Shown: piece after piece, positions 46,770 to 59,685 of the stretch
Layout of the letters: each line of letters begins with the position of its first letter
How positions within the stretch are numbered: the first letter of the stretch is position 1
NCBI GenBank assembly: GCA_025201705.1
Contig: MU616635.1
Coordinates: 1 to 64,000 of the forward strand
DNA: 64,000 nucleotides
From: Dissophora ornata
Taxonomy: Eukaryota; Mortierellomycota; Mortierellomycetes; Mortierellales; Mortierellaceae
Direction of reading: 5' to 3'
Program-made: the position numbers and the translations under genes
The notes under the pieces: model-generated
What the model was told of the DNA's origin: nothing
Databases searched by the model: none
The model's input: only the letters and a program-made list of their open reading frames with translations

Positions 46770-49420
46770 ATGGGCAAAGTGAAAAACAACAACAAGAAGA
46801 AGCAGAACCGTCACAATGCCACAGGCATGGAGACAACTGCCGAGGTCGAAGCGGCTCAGGAACTTCAACTTGTCCCCGTGGAAACCATCTTGCCTTTGAT
46901 TAGCAAGGTAAGACGGCGTCTCTTCATTCAACTCATTCTGTCAGCAATGGTCCCGTCTTCTGGGCCCTATTGCCTGGACTATTCGTCAGTCAGCTCCGCG
47001 ATTTGGAAACACTCACTATTCTCGGGAAGTATCTCAATTGATCCGTTTTGCATGCTAATTTGTTCCTCTTATTTGTTATTTCTCAATAAGTTGTCGTCTC
47101 CTGATGCCAATGAACGTGCTTGGGCCGCTGCGGGGGCTAGCAACTTGTTGATGCATGATGCCGCTACCCGTCGGTTGATGCTCAGCAAAAACCTGATCGG
47201 TGCCTTAGTTGAGCGTCTGACAGATTCTGAGCACGAGGTTGTCGTGGAGGCATTGGGGGCACTTCGCAACTTGACTGTTGTTGGTGGCGACGAGGTTATC
47301 AGCGAGATGTACAACAAAAACGTCCTTACCCCTGTCGCCGCTTTGATCCCCGCCCTCGGTACCACGATTGACAGTATGCTCAGCGGGCCAGCGACGAGCA
47401 GTGACGAGCAGGAGAAGAGAAAGACTGTCTGGGACTGGGCAGAGAATGTGATCAGCATTATCTGGGCTATGAGTGAGAACTCTGAGAAAGCGTTGAAGGT
47501 CGTCAACAAGTTGAGCATAGTTCCTTTCCTCATGTCATTCATGAACAATGTCGACAAAGTACCGCCTAAGGTCATTGTCGCTGCAGGTAGGGACCGAGCG
47601 CCATGGAGCAGTCTTAGAAGCTTGAACGGTTCATTGGAATTCTTAGAGGATCTGTACTGACATTGGACACGTCGCATCTTCTAGCTCAATGCATCTACAC
47701 TTTGACCGATGACAACCCCGATTGCCGGGTTATCTTTGTCAAGAACCCCGATTATATCAAGCCATTCCAGACCATCCTTAGCTTGAATGTCAACGCAGAG
47801 CAGGAACTGTTGATCAAGGCTTTGGCGTGCGGAATCGTCATCAACTTGAGAAGCATTATTGCACCAAAAGGTTCAGAGAGCGGCTTTTCAGATATCCACG
47901 GAGCTATCCTCCCCGTACTTAGTGGCGCTCTCAACTATGATCTCCAAAAGGCTAGCGCTGAGGCTGCCGCTGCTGCTCAGGTTATTGTAAGTGCTGGAGG
48001 AATAAGTGCGAAGCAGGCATACACCTATGATATTCACCTCTAACGTTCCGCTCGAATGATGAATGCCACTATAGAACGCACAGAAGCAGGAGCTAGATCT
48101 TTCAAAACCCAATCAACCCGCCAGCACCGAGGAGCAGACGCTGGCCGCGATTGAGACCCGTTTGCAGACCCTTCAACTCGCGTTGGAATTGATCGCCAAC
48201 ATTTGCACAGAGAGCGTGGAGGGCGTCGAAGACGAAGAAGATTGGAAAGATGAAGCTAACAATGACGACGAGATGGATGCGGACGAGGACGAGGACGACC
48301 TCGATGGCGATATGAAAGAGGAAAAGAAGGATGATGACTTGGATGAGAATACCATGCGGGAAATGGAGCAGTTAGCCGCAGCCTCAGCAGAGACACCGAT
48401 GGATCTGTCTGGTCATCCTATCATCAATATTCTGACCAACACCGTCTTCCCAGCACTTATCAACCTTGCAACGCCTACACCACTTTCTTTCCCTGAGCAG
48501 GAGGTTCCTACGCCGGCCACCGCTGCACCCCAGATCACATTGCAGTTGGCGACAACGCATTTGCGTGCGCTGGAAGCTCTGAACAACTTTCTGTTGACGA
48601 TGACAGATGCAGTTCCAGGAAAGTGGTGGTACAAGCATAGGAAAGCCGATGCAGAGCAGTGCTGGACATGGCTGTTCCTTCAAGCAGGCAGTGTTGCAGG
48701 AAAGGGTGTTCAAGTTGGGGCAGAGGAGAAGGGCCAGGAGATGCGTGGTGCTATTTTGGACGCGATTGTTGGTTGCTTGTGGACACTGGCACGCGGACTG
48801 AACGCGAATGTGCCTTTGGCTGACTTCCATGTCCCAGCTTTGATGGGCACATATTCCTCAACGACATCGGACAGCATGCGTGTCAAGACTATCGGATGCT
48901 TAGGAGTGATTGCCAGGCGGCAAGGCGCCATTGATACTAATAAGGTAAATCATCCGTTTGCTATTGTTGATTTTGCGATTTTGTGAAAAATGTAACATGG
49001 AAGCGCATTCATCGATAACGCTAAACATCGACGTGACCATAACAAAGCGTCAAGGGGACAGAGACATTGTTGAACTAAATATGTTTCCTGATTCTTTGTG
49101 ATTGTTGCTTACTCATGGAAAATTAGGTCATTGGAGAGTTTTTGATCAACTTGTTGAAGAACAACCCAAGCACAGAGGCTTGTGTGGAAGCCTTGAACGC
49201 GATCTATGATATCTACGCGGACGCAGAGTTTGATTATGACATGCCTGTCTTTGTGGAGGGTAAATTTAACGAGGAGCTGAAGGGAATGATCAAGATGGTC
49301 CGGTTCATGGTTCGGAATATCGACCGCCGCAAGAGTAAGGATCTGAGGAATCGAGCAGATGAGGCGGCCATGAACTTGGTCGAGTTTGTCAAGTACAAGG
49401 AGAAGGAGCGTCGCCAGTAA
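46770..49420 (+). CDS. SYO1: Symportin SYO1 (HEATR3 family), ribosomal protein import chaperone
   Basis: SYO1 co-imports Rpl5 and Rpl11 into the nucleus for 5S RNP assembly. Exons 46770-46907, 47091-47586, 47685-47986, 48075-48944 and 49127-49420 give 699 residues in frame. A basic N-terminus (KVKNNNKKKQNR) is followed by ARM/HEAT helices (ANERAWAAAGASNLLM, HEVVVEALGALRNLTVVGG). A long acidic loop (EDEEDW...DEMDADEDEDDLDG, about residues 350-395) is the family's hallmark insertion. The C-terminal repeats include VEALNAIYDIYAD and end in KEKERRQ. Length fits the family. Confidence 0.9.
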
Positions 49421-52400
49421 ACATAAGAATAAGCCAGGAGCATCAGATGCGGCGCAGATCAAACGGATCGCCTGAGGCGTGAGAGCGCAATAAACAAATG
49501 GCGCGGGTTGGCAATGTGACCGTATTGCGAAAGTGAATAGATGAGCGGAATAGAATAAGAGGATCAATTTGCATTAAGCATTTTTTTTTGATAGTGACAC
49601 TAATGAATAACAATACAACGAAGACCATAGCTTATCACACGACCTGAGTCCGGCTGCATTGTCGGTCGAATGTTTGAGTCAACAACCGCTCCGTGTAAAG
49701 TAGAAAATGTGCCCAGAATGCACAGTACATTACTCAATGGCCCGAGGAGATAATCGACATTGGTACGCCAAACACCACGGGGTGAGGTGAAGAAGAAAGG
49801 GAGGACGGAGCATGGCGGCGATGTGTTCGAAGGCAGGACATTAGCAAGAGCTGTAATAGCGGATCATCTTTTATTCGTGCGGATAAAGGAAACTAAAGCG
49901 ATTGATGGTATGTGAACAGGTAAAAGGGAAAGGAGATACCAAGAGGGCCAAGATAATGAAGATACAAACAGAGCATGGAAATGGCTCTCCTACATCGTGT
50001 GATGCAATTGGCTGAGGCAACATTCCCATGAGGGACGATTAGAGCGTTGCACAAGGGGGTTTGATGAATGTGGAACAGCCCAATGAAAGTTATGCCATAT
50101 TCTTTTACATGTATACATTATACACAAATGTACAATGTGATAGCAGTTGAAAATGTGAGGGCCAGAACAAATGTAGCAATGTCAGGGTATTTTATGTGGA
50201 CAAAGGATTACCAAGAATTCCCCGCGCAGAGGGTGTATTGATCGAGGCAGAAATGTTGGTAGCCTAATAGGAGAACAAAGAGATGCAATAATGATGGCAC
50301 AAATCCATGCATCTGAGCAGAGAAATCGTCCATCGTCTCTGTTTAGTAGCTAACGGGTTCACGTATTGCCTATCCTTGGAACATTTAATGTCAAGCTATG
50401 AGCTTCTGCGGATAATCAATGGACAGGCATGGTTTGTCCCAATACTTCCTACCTCTGGTTCGCTCTACTTTACTACAGCTTCTTTCAGCCCACTTCTGCT
50501 AATGCCCTTTCGAGCAACAAGGTACGATCGAGAAAGGCTCAACTGATTTGGAAAGCACTCTTATAGTGTGGAAAAAAAAATGAGCATGGAAAATTAAAGC
50601 CCTGCCACGTAAGGAGCAGAGAAAGAGGAGGCTCATGGGAAAAAAAATGACACTGAACGCGTTTCAATTGCGGAACGAAAGAAGGGCGAGTCGGCTATTT
50701 TTTTTTTTAATTTTTTATTCCAGTTCTTGAAGTTGAGCAAACACCTGTATATTAGTGAACATCACATCACGTAAAGGAAATGTTGCTGGCTATGAGTCTG
50801 TCAAGAGCAGCTGCAGCTGCAATGGTGGTTCAGCGGAGATGTCGAGGTCCGTTTTAACTCGGATAAATCTGACAAACCCTCTGCCTTCTTTTCGTCTAAC
50901 CCGCAAGGTTGGCGAAGAAAAGTACTAACACGGGTTGCGATAGACCGGTAAACTAGCAATCGCGAGACGTGCAAATGAAAAGGAATTAGATAGAGAGTTG
51001 CCCATCTCTTCTCTCACTGCTTTGTGCCCTCTCGCTTGACAAATGACTCAGGCATAAATATTGCGTCTGCCAGTAACGTAGTAACGTGCCCACTTTGGCG
51101 TAAAAAGACGGTTGGTACGCTTCCATATTTGGTGAGCGCGACGTGGCTTTCAGTTGTCATATGAGAATGCAGTGCGATAGATCTTTGTTTTTAACGTTGG
51201 TAGTTGTTTGTTGAGTGGATTTATGTGGGGTGAGCGACAGAAATCAACAATGACAAAGAGAGAAGCTTGGGTGATCGGATGAAGGGGTTGGCCGGATGGA
51301 AAATAGATAGAAAACACTATAGACAAGTCAATAGAATTTCGCGGGATCAAATGCATCTCGAGATTGCAAACGATACACGAAGCGTGACATCAAACCAATG
51401 TTGACAGCCGACACACGACAACATCCAAGAGCACGCAATAAACATTAGGGACGACATGACAGGTTGGCGTTCCAGGGAAAGGGGCTAGAACGCGATTCGA
51501 GGAGTAAACAAAGAAACCGTGAGATCGCCAGGGTAAGGGAAGAGATCCGAAGTTGCAACCTCTTTCATCATCACCCACGACATGGGATCCCTCAGGATTC
51601 CTTTCTCCAATCACACCATAAAATGGTGTGTGCAACGCAAAATAATGACCCCAGGTCAAAATATGCGGCCAGATTATCAGAATAGGCATTGTTGTGTATC
51701 TGCGTGATTGTAAACCTGACTTCTGGTCGCGCATGAAAGGCAAATGACCGGGTTTGCAGTGCAGTTCAACGGTTCAACGGCGTAGATTATACATTTGTTG
51801 CTTGATGTGAAGTTTCACGGACTAGATTTCCCATCCTGCATTCTGCCCGGAATGCCAAAAAAGTTCGAGGTAAGAAGGAGAGCCACAGAACTAAGATAGG
51901 CTTAACAAAGCACTAATGCACCTACACCCTTTTCTTCCTTTCCACCCTGCGAATAACAGCATGGCTCTAAAATGCCGTAATTCCGTGAATTGGAGCTGCA
52001 CAGAGATGCGGACGAGGGATTAGAAGCGTAAAACACACCGTCATGGAGATATAATATTTGGGGAAGAGCACCAGGGATGTACAATGTACAATAGCGCTGA
52101 CAGAGTTGAGCATTCGGAGCGTGTGATCAAGGAGAGCACAAAGGAAAAGTGCGCGCAGATGAAGACATAAACAAGTAAATAATAATCACCCGCTTGCACG
52201 CTGTCTGCTACTGTACTTGTACACATTAATCAAACAACAAGAGCGAGTGAGGCTGTGGATGAATGCGATGGGAACGCTCGACTAATCCTTGTTTACATTG
52301 ATGACGTTTTTTACTTTGTAGCTTGCTGACTCAATATAGTCACCATCAGGGGGTTGGCATGTAGGGTATCGTTTTTCCCATAGCTGCTTGCTAGGATAGG

Positions 52401-53536
52401 AAGGTAATAGCACGGTGGTGGACTGGCCGAATGTGTGGGACTGAGAAAAGTGTGCCTGCAAACGCGGTTTTTCACGACGGACAACATCAGTTGGTTCTCG
52501 AGTATGTCAGCTTAACAAGTAGCAGAGTAAACTCTTTCTCTTTGTGCGTGTGGATGAATTGGATGCATGTCCTGAGAACAAGGTGAGCATGCATCGATCA
52601 ATGATATTATTGTTAGTTTATTTTGTTTAGCAAATCCAGTTTTACTTGTCTCGGCTTGTACGGACGCGCACAAAACCCACATGGCACATTTCTTTTAGTT
52701 GGTGTCCAAAGTCCGACTTTTCGCGGTGATCGGCTGTATGTACCCTCGGATTCCTCCCTTCCTCTTGCTCTCGCATGTGTGTCTCTCATAAAGGCATCGT
52801 GGACGGGAAAGAGCGAGAGAGGAGAGTAAGCGAGAGAATCAAAATATCTCAGGGCAGACCGATGATTGGATGCTGCTGAGACTTTCCCATGAAGGGAGGC
52901 AAAAGTACTAATCAACACCTTCCCGCTTGCACAGGAGCATCTGCAGGACCAACGCACGCTATGAGCAACCATGAGCATGGGCATTGAGTACGAGCATGGG
53001 CATGAACAAGAGAAAGCTGTGGCACTAAAAAGAACAGTGGACGAAGGAGAAGAAGAGAAAAGTTCAACAAGACGGAACAAAGGGTTTTTAGTTTTCGTCT
53101 CCTGCTGTTGCCCATTGCCCTTCTCTTCTTTCTCTCTTCCTCACAGCTCTTGCCACCCGCTATCCCCTCTCCTCCTCTTCTCCTCGCCTTTCGGCTTCCT
53201 TCCTCATCCCTTTCTCGGCAACGAGTCTCTCATTCCTTTGTTCATTCGACACAGCATCTCATCGCCCACCCTATTATTCCACCAGTACACACGCAACCTT
53301 AACTCTGCCTTAACCGTGCCACATAATCGCTACGCGAACAACCCAGAGAGAGTCATTTAAGAAGAAAAGAACAAAGGCAACACAGAAGTTGCGTTGTCTG
53401 TCTCTAACTCTCAGCCTCGGGCAATCCGCGTTCAATTTCCTGCAGACCTGTGTTCTCTCTCTTTTCTCCACGAATTTCTCGAGTTGCACAGCTCCTACTC
53501 CTCACACTCCTTGCGTCCACGTCCTCTCTGGAAACG
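49421..53536. other. 4.1-kb intergenic region
   Basis: Between the SYO1 stop and the aminopeptidase ATG. The last ~450 bases are strongly CT-rich (53090-53540), typical of a fungal leader. A T/A run lies near 50698-50717. No convincing gene, tRNA or transposon is visible; frames are short and random. Confidence 0.45.
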
Positions 53537-56500
53537 ATGACTGTCTCGACGAGGCCTGGCATGACACTTGAACGATCCATCATCCCGATTCACTACAATC
53601 TCAAGATTGTGCCCTCCTCCATCAACTTTACATTCCTTGGTGAATGCTCCATCGAGTAAGGGAACACACGTTTTAACTTTACTGCGTTTTATTTTATTTT
53701 TCCCTCAACTTTCCTTCGACTTTAAAGTCGCAGGAAATATCTTTTATTATTTTATCCTTCTATCGCCCACGCTCCCCCAATTTCCATACGCGTATACAGA
53801 ACAAATAGCGCACTCTCCCCTTCTTCTCTCCCTGCTCCAAGCACGTCAATGCTCAACATTCAGCCTTCCTTGCTGCACTTTTTCTTCCCAACACGGCAAC
53901 GCCACGGCTCTTCCGCGGGATCTCACACTTCCATTTGCTGGGGCAAACCAGCGCTCAATTGTCTGTCATTTCTTAGCTTAACAATTCCCATGCGCCGATC
54001 ACTTTACTCCACCTCCTTCTAGGATCTGCATCGCTGAGCCAACGTATGGCATCACCTTGAATGCAAAGGAACTCAATATCCAGACTGCAGCAGCTAGAGA
54101 TCACCTATCGTCGGGAGGATACAGGTAAAGATATGCTTGGCTCACGTCCCTTTTTTTCGCGTTGTTTACTCCCCTGGGCCACATCCCAGTGGGGTGGCAA
54201 TTAGTCTACATGCCAAATGCAGTGCCTGTGTGTTTGTGGCGCAAAGATGTTCCATGCCAAGAGCGGGAAGGTGGGAGCGATTATTGAGCACAAAGCCTGC
54301 AGAAATAGATCGAGCTCCCTTCCTTTTTTGTGTTCCTTCGGTAGTACGGCAGCGGCGCCGATAAAGCGATATTGGTCTCGCGCCTGAATGAGACAAAGAG
54401 GCTGGAGTGCGGGTTGGAAACGCGGCGGCGGCGCGCGCGTGGCATTGACAAGAGGACGGCGGAAGAGAGGAGTTTGGAAATAAAGTAACACGAAATAGAG
54501 AGATGGCGGGGAAGAGATTGTGAGCGGGCGGGAGACGCACCGCACCACATGCCGCTTATGTGCATGCACAGCCATCCTTATTTCTTAACCCCAATTGCTG
54601 GGAACACATTGATGGAGCAGTGCAAACATGCACGCATTCGTAAACATGCGTTACTAGGCAAATGCGCATTGTACACTCGCGTACTCGTGTTTGCCAGCGC
54701 AAGGCAATACAAACGTGCGGGGTCTTTTTTTTTGTGGCACAATGCATTGCCGTTGACACAACCAATTGAGCGTCTCCTCACTGTCAAGATATTCGATGCC
54801 CACAGGGTCATCAGAGCACATTGCAATTATGTGATGGCGTGGCATGACATCAGAAGACGCACCGATCTCTTTGCGGCTCCGCTCATTTTTCTTACGCTTG
54901 CTACACTCTTCGTCTCTACTTTCTTTCTCTTCAGTGTCACGGCAACAAGTGTAAGCTATAATGTTGAAGAGGAAACCATCACGCTCCAGTTCCCCGAACT
55001 CCTATACGTCGGCACCTCCTGGATCCTGGACGTTGCCTATATCGGCCTCGTCAACGACAAGCTTAATGGATTCTATCGATCCGTATACACCGATGCCGAT
55101 CACAACGTGCAGTAAGTACACGCTCTTTGTTTGTATGCAAGTCTCTCCGCTTGACAAGGAGGCTACATGATAACTAATACGGTGTTTTACAACCTTGTTC
55201 ACATCAGCCAACTGACAACAACGCAGTTCCAGTCTACATATGCACGAAGGGCATTTCCATGCTGGGATGAGGTAAAGCCAAGTTGACGTGGAGTATTCGG
55301 CTCGATACCTCTGCTAGTGCTTTTCTGCAATTGCCTTTTTTTCCTGCCGTCTACGCGCAGTTCTGAAATCTAAATGATACTAATCTCATCCGTGGACGAC
55401 TTCTTCCTTTAGCCTTCCATCAAGGCCACGTTCTCGTTGACATTGGTTGCGCCTCAAGGCATGACCTGCCTCTCAAACATGAACGTCGAGTCAACCACAA
55501 TCCTTGAGGAGGGGATGCAAGAGGTGACGTTCTTCAAGACGCCGATTATGGCAACCTATGTATGTACCCTCGTTATTATTGCTTGCGCGACTGCTTGGTG
55601 TCTACGGAGTACGCCTCGTTTCCTAACCTGAAACGTCGTTCTGTCGTCATTGTATGCCAAAGTTGTTGGCATGGATGATTGGTGATTTTGATTACATCGA
55701 GGCCTATACTTCAGGAGAATTCAACGGGGAGCCAGTGCAATGTCGTCTGTACGCCCCTGTCGGTCTTGCAAGACATGGTCAATATTCGCTTGATCTTGCA
55801 GTTCAGGTAAATTATTATTTTTTATCGACATGGTGCAATGCAGAAGGATCGAAAGTTACCATACCATATCTCACTGTTCGTTTCCTTTGCCACCCACCAA
55901 AATAGTCGGTCGAATATTTTTCACGTCTATTCAATATACCCTATCCGTTACCCAAGCTGGACTTGGTGGCGGTACCCGACTTTTCGCCTGGCGCGATGGA
56001 AAACTGGGGCTTGATCACCTTCCGAACATATGCAGTCCTTTTGGATGAGGACGGAACCAATGATAGAAAGCGCGAGATTGCGGCGACAGTTATCCATGAG
56101 ATCTCTCATCAGGTAAGGGCCTGCAAAAATCCATGTGACGCTGGATGGAGAGCTTTGTGGGGGTTGGCCCGACAATCCGTATCAAAGATAATATAATATC
56201 TAACGTCCTTATTGTTGCACGTGTTCTGGCGCAATTAGTGGTTTGGAAATTTGGTGACAATGGACTGGTGGTCGGATCTGTGGCTCTTTGAAGGATTTGC
56301 AACCCATCTGGCTTACATTGTCGTAGATGAGCTTTTCCCAGGCTGGGATATTTGGTCCGAATTCGTGAAGCGGATCCAAGAGGTTTTGAAGCACGATGCT
56401 CTCCGGACCTCACATCCTGTAGAGGTTGGCGTTGAAAACCCTAGCGAAATCACCCAAATTTTTGATGAGGTCAGCTATATGAAAGGCGCGTCTGTCCTCA

Positions 56501-58947
56501 GGATGTTGAGCGCATGGCTAGGTCAGGATCAGTTGTTAAGAGGGATTAGGAAATTCATGTTGAAGTACATGTGGGGCAATGCAAACACTGAAGATCTGTG
56601 GGCCACCCTTGCAGAGGAGTGCAAAGTTGACGTGCCAGGGTTCATGGGCAAGTGGACGAGGCAAACAGGGGTAAGTGAAGCGACGCACAACGCATGTGTA
56701 CGTTTTTCTCTCCAAAATCTGGTTGACTAATACTTGGAACTATCAGTACCCCGTACTATCGATTATTGAGCTAGACGAGTCCACAATCTTGATTCGACAG
56801 AACCTTTTCCTCTCCACAGGCGATGTTCGTGAGGATGAAGATACTCTGCTTTGGCCAGTTCCATTGGCCGTTTCCACTGCAGATGACCCCACGCCTCGGA
56901 ACATCATGCTTAATACCAAGGAGATGATTCTGAAGGTCGACACTACGAAATGGTACAAATTCAATACGGGCCAGACAGGATTTTATCGCGTCGCATACCC
57001 ACCCAAGACATTGGATCTTTTGGGACAAACACTGCGGGTAAAGACTGGTCAGACGCTGGATGCCGCTAATAGAATCGGTCTGCTAACAGATGCAGCAGCA
57101 CTGGTCGCAAGTGGGCATACCCCAACGAGCAGTTTCTTGACGCTTTTAAAGTATTTTGAGGATGAAGAGAACTACATGTAAGCTTTTATTCGCATTCTTA
57201 CTCACCGAAAGCACCCCAAACATTGTCAATCTTGTTCCTAACACGAAGCACCTTCCCCTATTTCAATCCATGCAGTGTTTGGGCCGAGATTTCGTATCGA
57301 CTACAAGAGTTATTCTCGGTCTGGCTAGAGCAGCCCGCTCATATCATAAACGCTCTCAAGGAGGTACAGCGACGTTTGTTCACAAAGGTTGTCCAGCGCC
57401 TGGGCTGGGACTATCCCGAAGAAGAAGACCCTGCAACAGGCAACTTACGTGCCTTGGCTATCCGATACGCAGGGCGTGCAGGTGACCCAGAGTAAGTGAC
57501 CCAGTAATATTTGCACAGAATGGAGGGGCCGAAGGTCGTATAGGTGATTTCGAGACTAATCAGTTCTCTCTTTCTCTCTCTCCCTCCCCTCTGATTGTAT
57601 TGCGCCGTCAGGATCGTGGCGGAAGCTAGGAGGCGCTTTAGGATCTTCATGGGCAATCGCGACATGTCTGCGATCCCACCAGACCTACGCTTCCCTGTCT
57701 TTGAGATCGTTCTTCGAACAACCGTCGGTGTTGAAGAATACGAAGCTATTGTGAACTACTATCGCGAGGCGTACATGCCAGGCGAAAAGGTTGTCGCGCT
57801 CGCCGTCATGGGTTACGGTCACTCTGCAGAGTTGATCCACAAGACGCTGGCATTTGCAATGTCGTCTGAAGTTCGTACTCAGGATATCCTGACAGCAATC
57901 GCAACTTTGCGGTCATCTGTGCTGGGCAGAGCCGAGCTTTGGAACTTCATGAGACGCCACTGGGATATTTTGTACGAGCGCCATATCGACGATATCCGGT
58001 TCTTGGATTATTTCGTATTGTTGGGCATTGGTTCCTTCTCGAGTCTGGAGAAGTATCACGAGGTCCAGCAGTTCTTCGCGACTAAGGACACGAGCTCATA
58101 TGAACGAATCTTAGCAACGTGTCTTGAGGGCATCCGGATGCATATCTTGTGGCTACAGAGGGACCGAGAAGATGTGGAGCGGTGGTTACGCATCAATGGG
58201 TATTTGACTACGGATGCAGAAGAGGACCTGCATCAGCAATTGATCAATGGATTTACAAAAGTGAGTTTGTCATCACCTGCCAGTAGTCTCTATACCCGCC
58301 CGATGCTCGGCCATGAACTCCCGTTGACCGATGTTGGAAGGAGCAGGAGCAATAGCTCTGTCGATGGATTCTCCTCGTCTGAGGCCTATCAAACCCCAAG
58401 ATCGGGTTCTTCAGCCACGTCGTCGTGCTCATCCTCGCCGCCTAGCGTGTACATGCAGCATAGCCATCGTCACAGACATCATAGCCATGCCCACCAGCAC
58501 CAACATCAGCACCAACATCAGCACCAACATCAGCACCAACATCAGCACCACCATCACCAACATCAGCACCACCATCACCAACATCAGCACCACCATCACC
58601 AACATCACCAACATCAGCATCAACATTCGCCCCGTCTTGAGCACGAGTCACCTCTCTACTTGGAGCAAGTCCATCATGTCCCTTCTCATTACTATGACAA
58701 CGATACCACAGGCCTGACGGATAATCAAATTCAAATCTTGCAGTTCCGACAATATCATGAGCAGCAGCAACAACAGCAGCAGCAACAGCAGCAGCTATGC
58801 CAGCATGGGATCGAACCAGATCTTGAGGTTACTATGCATCAGATGAATGAACGCATGGTGATCTCGGCTGCGACTGCCGCCGTCGCTCCACGGACGCTGG
58901 AAAGAGAGATGGAGTTGCTACATGTCAGTGGCGACGACGAGCTTTGA
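53537..58947 (+). CDS. M1 family zinc aminopeptidase with His/Gln-rich C-terminal extension
   Basis: Exons: 53537-53655, 54023-54124, 54935-55111, 55208-55271, 55413-55559, 55663-55806, 55906-56112, 56239-56670, 56747-57177, 57276-57491, 57612-58947. All close in frame at 1,124 residues. It trims N-terminal residues from peptides (Ape2/Aap1, puromycin-sensitive type). GAMEN is at 280-284. The zinc site is H315-E-I-S-H319 with E338 after 18 residues, and catalytic Tyr400 lies in VSYMKGAS. The residue before E338 is Phe (LWLFEGFA) where most members have Asn. The core ends near residue 896, then a 228-residue tail follows: Ser-rich, a His/Gln tract (963-1018) and 11 Gln (1064-1074). A donor-like GTGAGT at 58261 marks the core/tail border, so a spliced shorter form is possible. 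Confidence 0.92.
58456..58628 (+). repeat. CAN-codon repeat coding a His/Gln-rich tract
   Basis: Tandem CACCAACATCAG-type units (12- and 24-base periods) encode alternating His and Gln with HHHH blocks. Opposite-strand and other-frame open frames here (Asp/Val- and Met/Leu-rich) are shadows of the repeat. Confidence 0.9.
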
Positions 58948-59685
58948 AATAAACGACAACTATTTTTTTGACTGCTTGCTCGACTGATGTTATCTTGAGT
59001 TGCAAGATAGGTTAAGCGGGCCATAGCAGGATTGCCTGTTGCAGGATACAACGCGTGTAAATGCCTCATTCGACACAGTCGGATAGTGATATAGTAATAA
59101 AAGACTCCCTTCATTCCTGCTCCGTTATATATCTAGCCATTGACCATTGTCGAATAGCCAAAAGTTAACTTGGCGCCTGAATTGGTCCAAGAAGTACTGC
59201 TGGAATGGACCTCGAATGCTCTGTGCGGTCTTGTATGCGAGGCCGCTCTGGCCGCACTTGTGTGCTCACATTGAGTTCATCAAACGCAACGGAAGACTCG
59301 CCACACATACTGATAGCATACTTCTTCCCTCCTCGATCTGGCCCGAGTAGCTGATCTTTGTCTTCTTGGAAAAGCGGTGAAAGGATTTTGATTTTGTTTT
59401 ATTTGTAAGCTTTAAGGCGCCATGGATGCTGAGAGCAGCCTGACTGCTATTAGAGGCCTGAAAGGCGACAGAGGTCGTCGTAGAGGGAGGTGAATGGCAA
59501 GGAATAGAGAGTGAGAGGCCAAACTGGCAGAAAACGCGCTTATTTCGCCTACAGTATGCCAGCGATTTTCACCTCGGTGACGCATGGATAATTTTGATGT
59601 AAATGCAACGAAGCGAGGATACTAGGGCATGCTGATGTGTCCATTCATCTGCATCACGCACACACTTGCACATCTTTCAGACATC
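58948..59685. other. Intergenic region before ARP4
   Basis: Holds the 3' end of the aminopeptidase gene, with AATAAA directly after the stop and again near 59097, and the ARP4 promoter. No gene seen. Confidence 0.5.

Noticed and set aside
51390..51743. 117-codon minus-strand frame in the SYO1/aminopeptidase interval
   Set aside because: No domain, no splice context, composition as expected by chance.
54549..55115. 188-codon plus-strand frame
   Set aside because: Its first two thirds are the 810-base intron 2 of the aminopeptidase; only the last part (from 54935) is exon 3.
58501..58620. Regular repeats resembling a CRISPR array
   Set aside because: Coding CAN repeat without unique spacers, in a eukaryotic gene.
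58331..58717. Open frames reading NIST-rich (plus strand) and Asp/Val- or Met/Leu-rich (minus strand)
   Set aside because: These are other-frame shadows of the CAN repeat in the aminopeptidase tail; the His/Gln frame is continuous with the enzyme.
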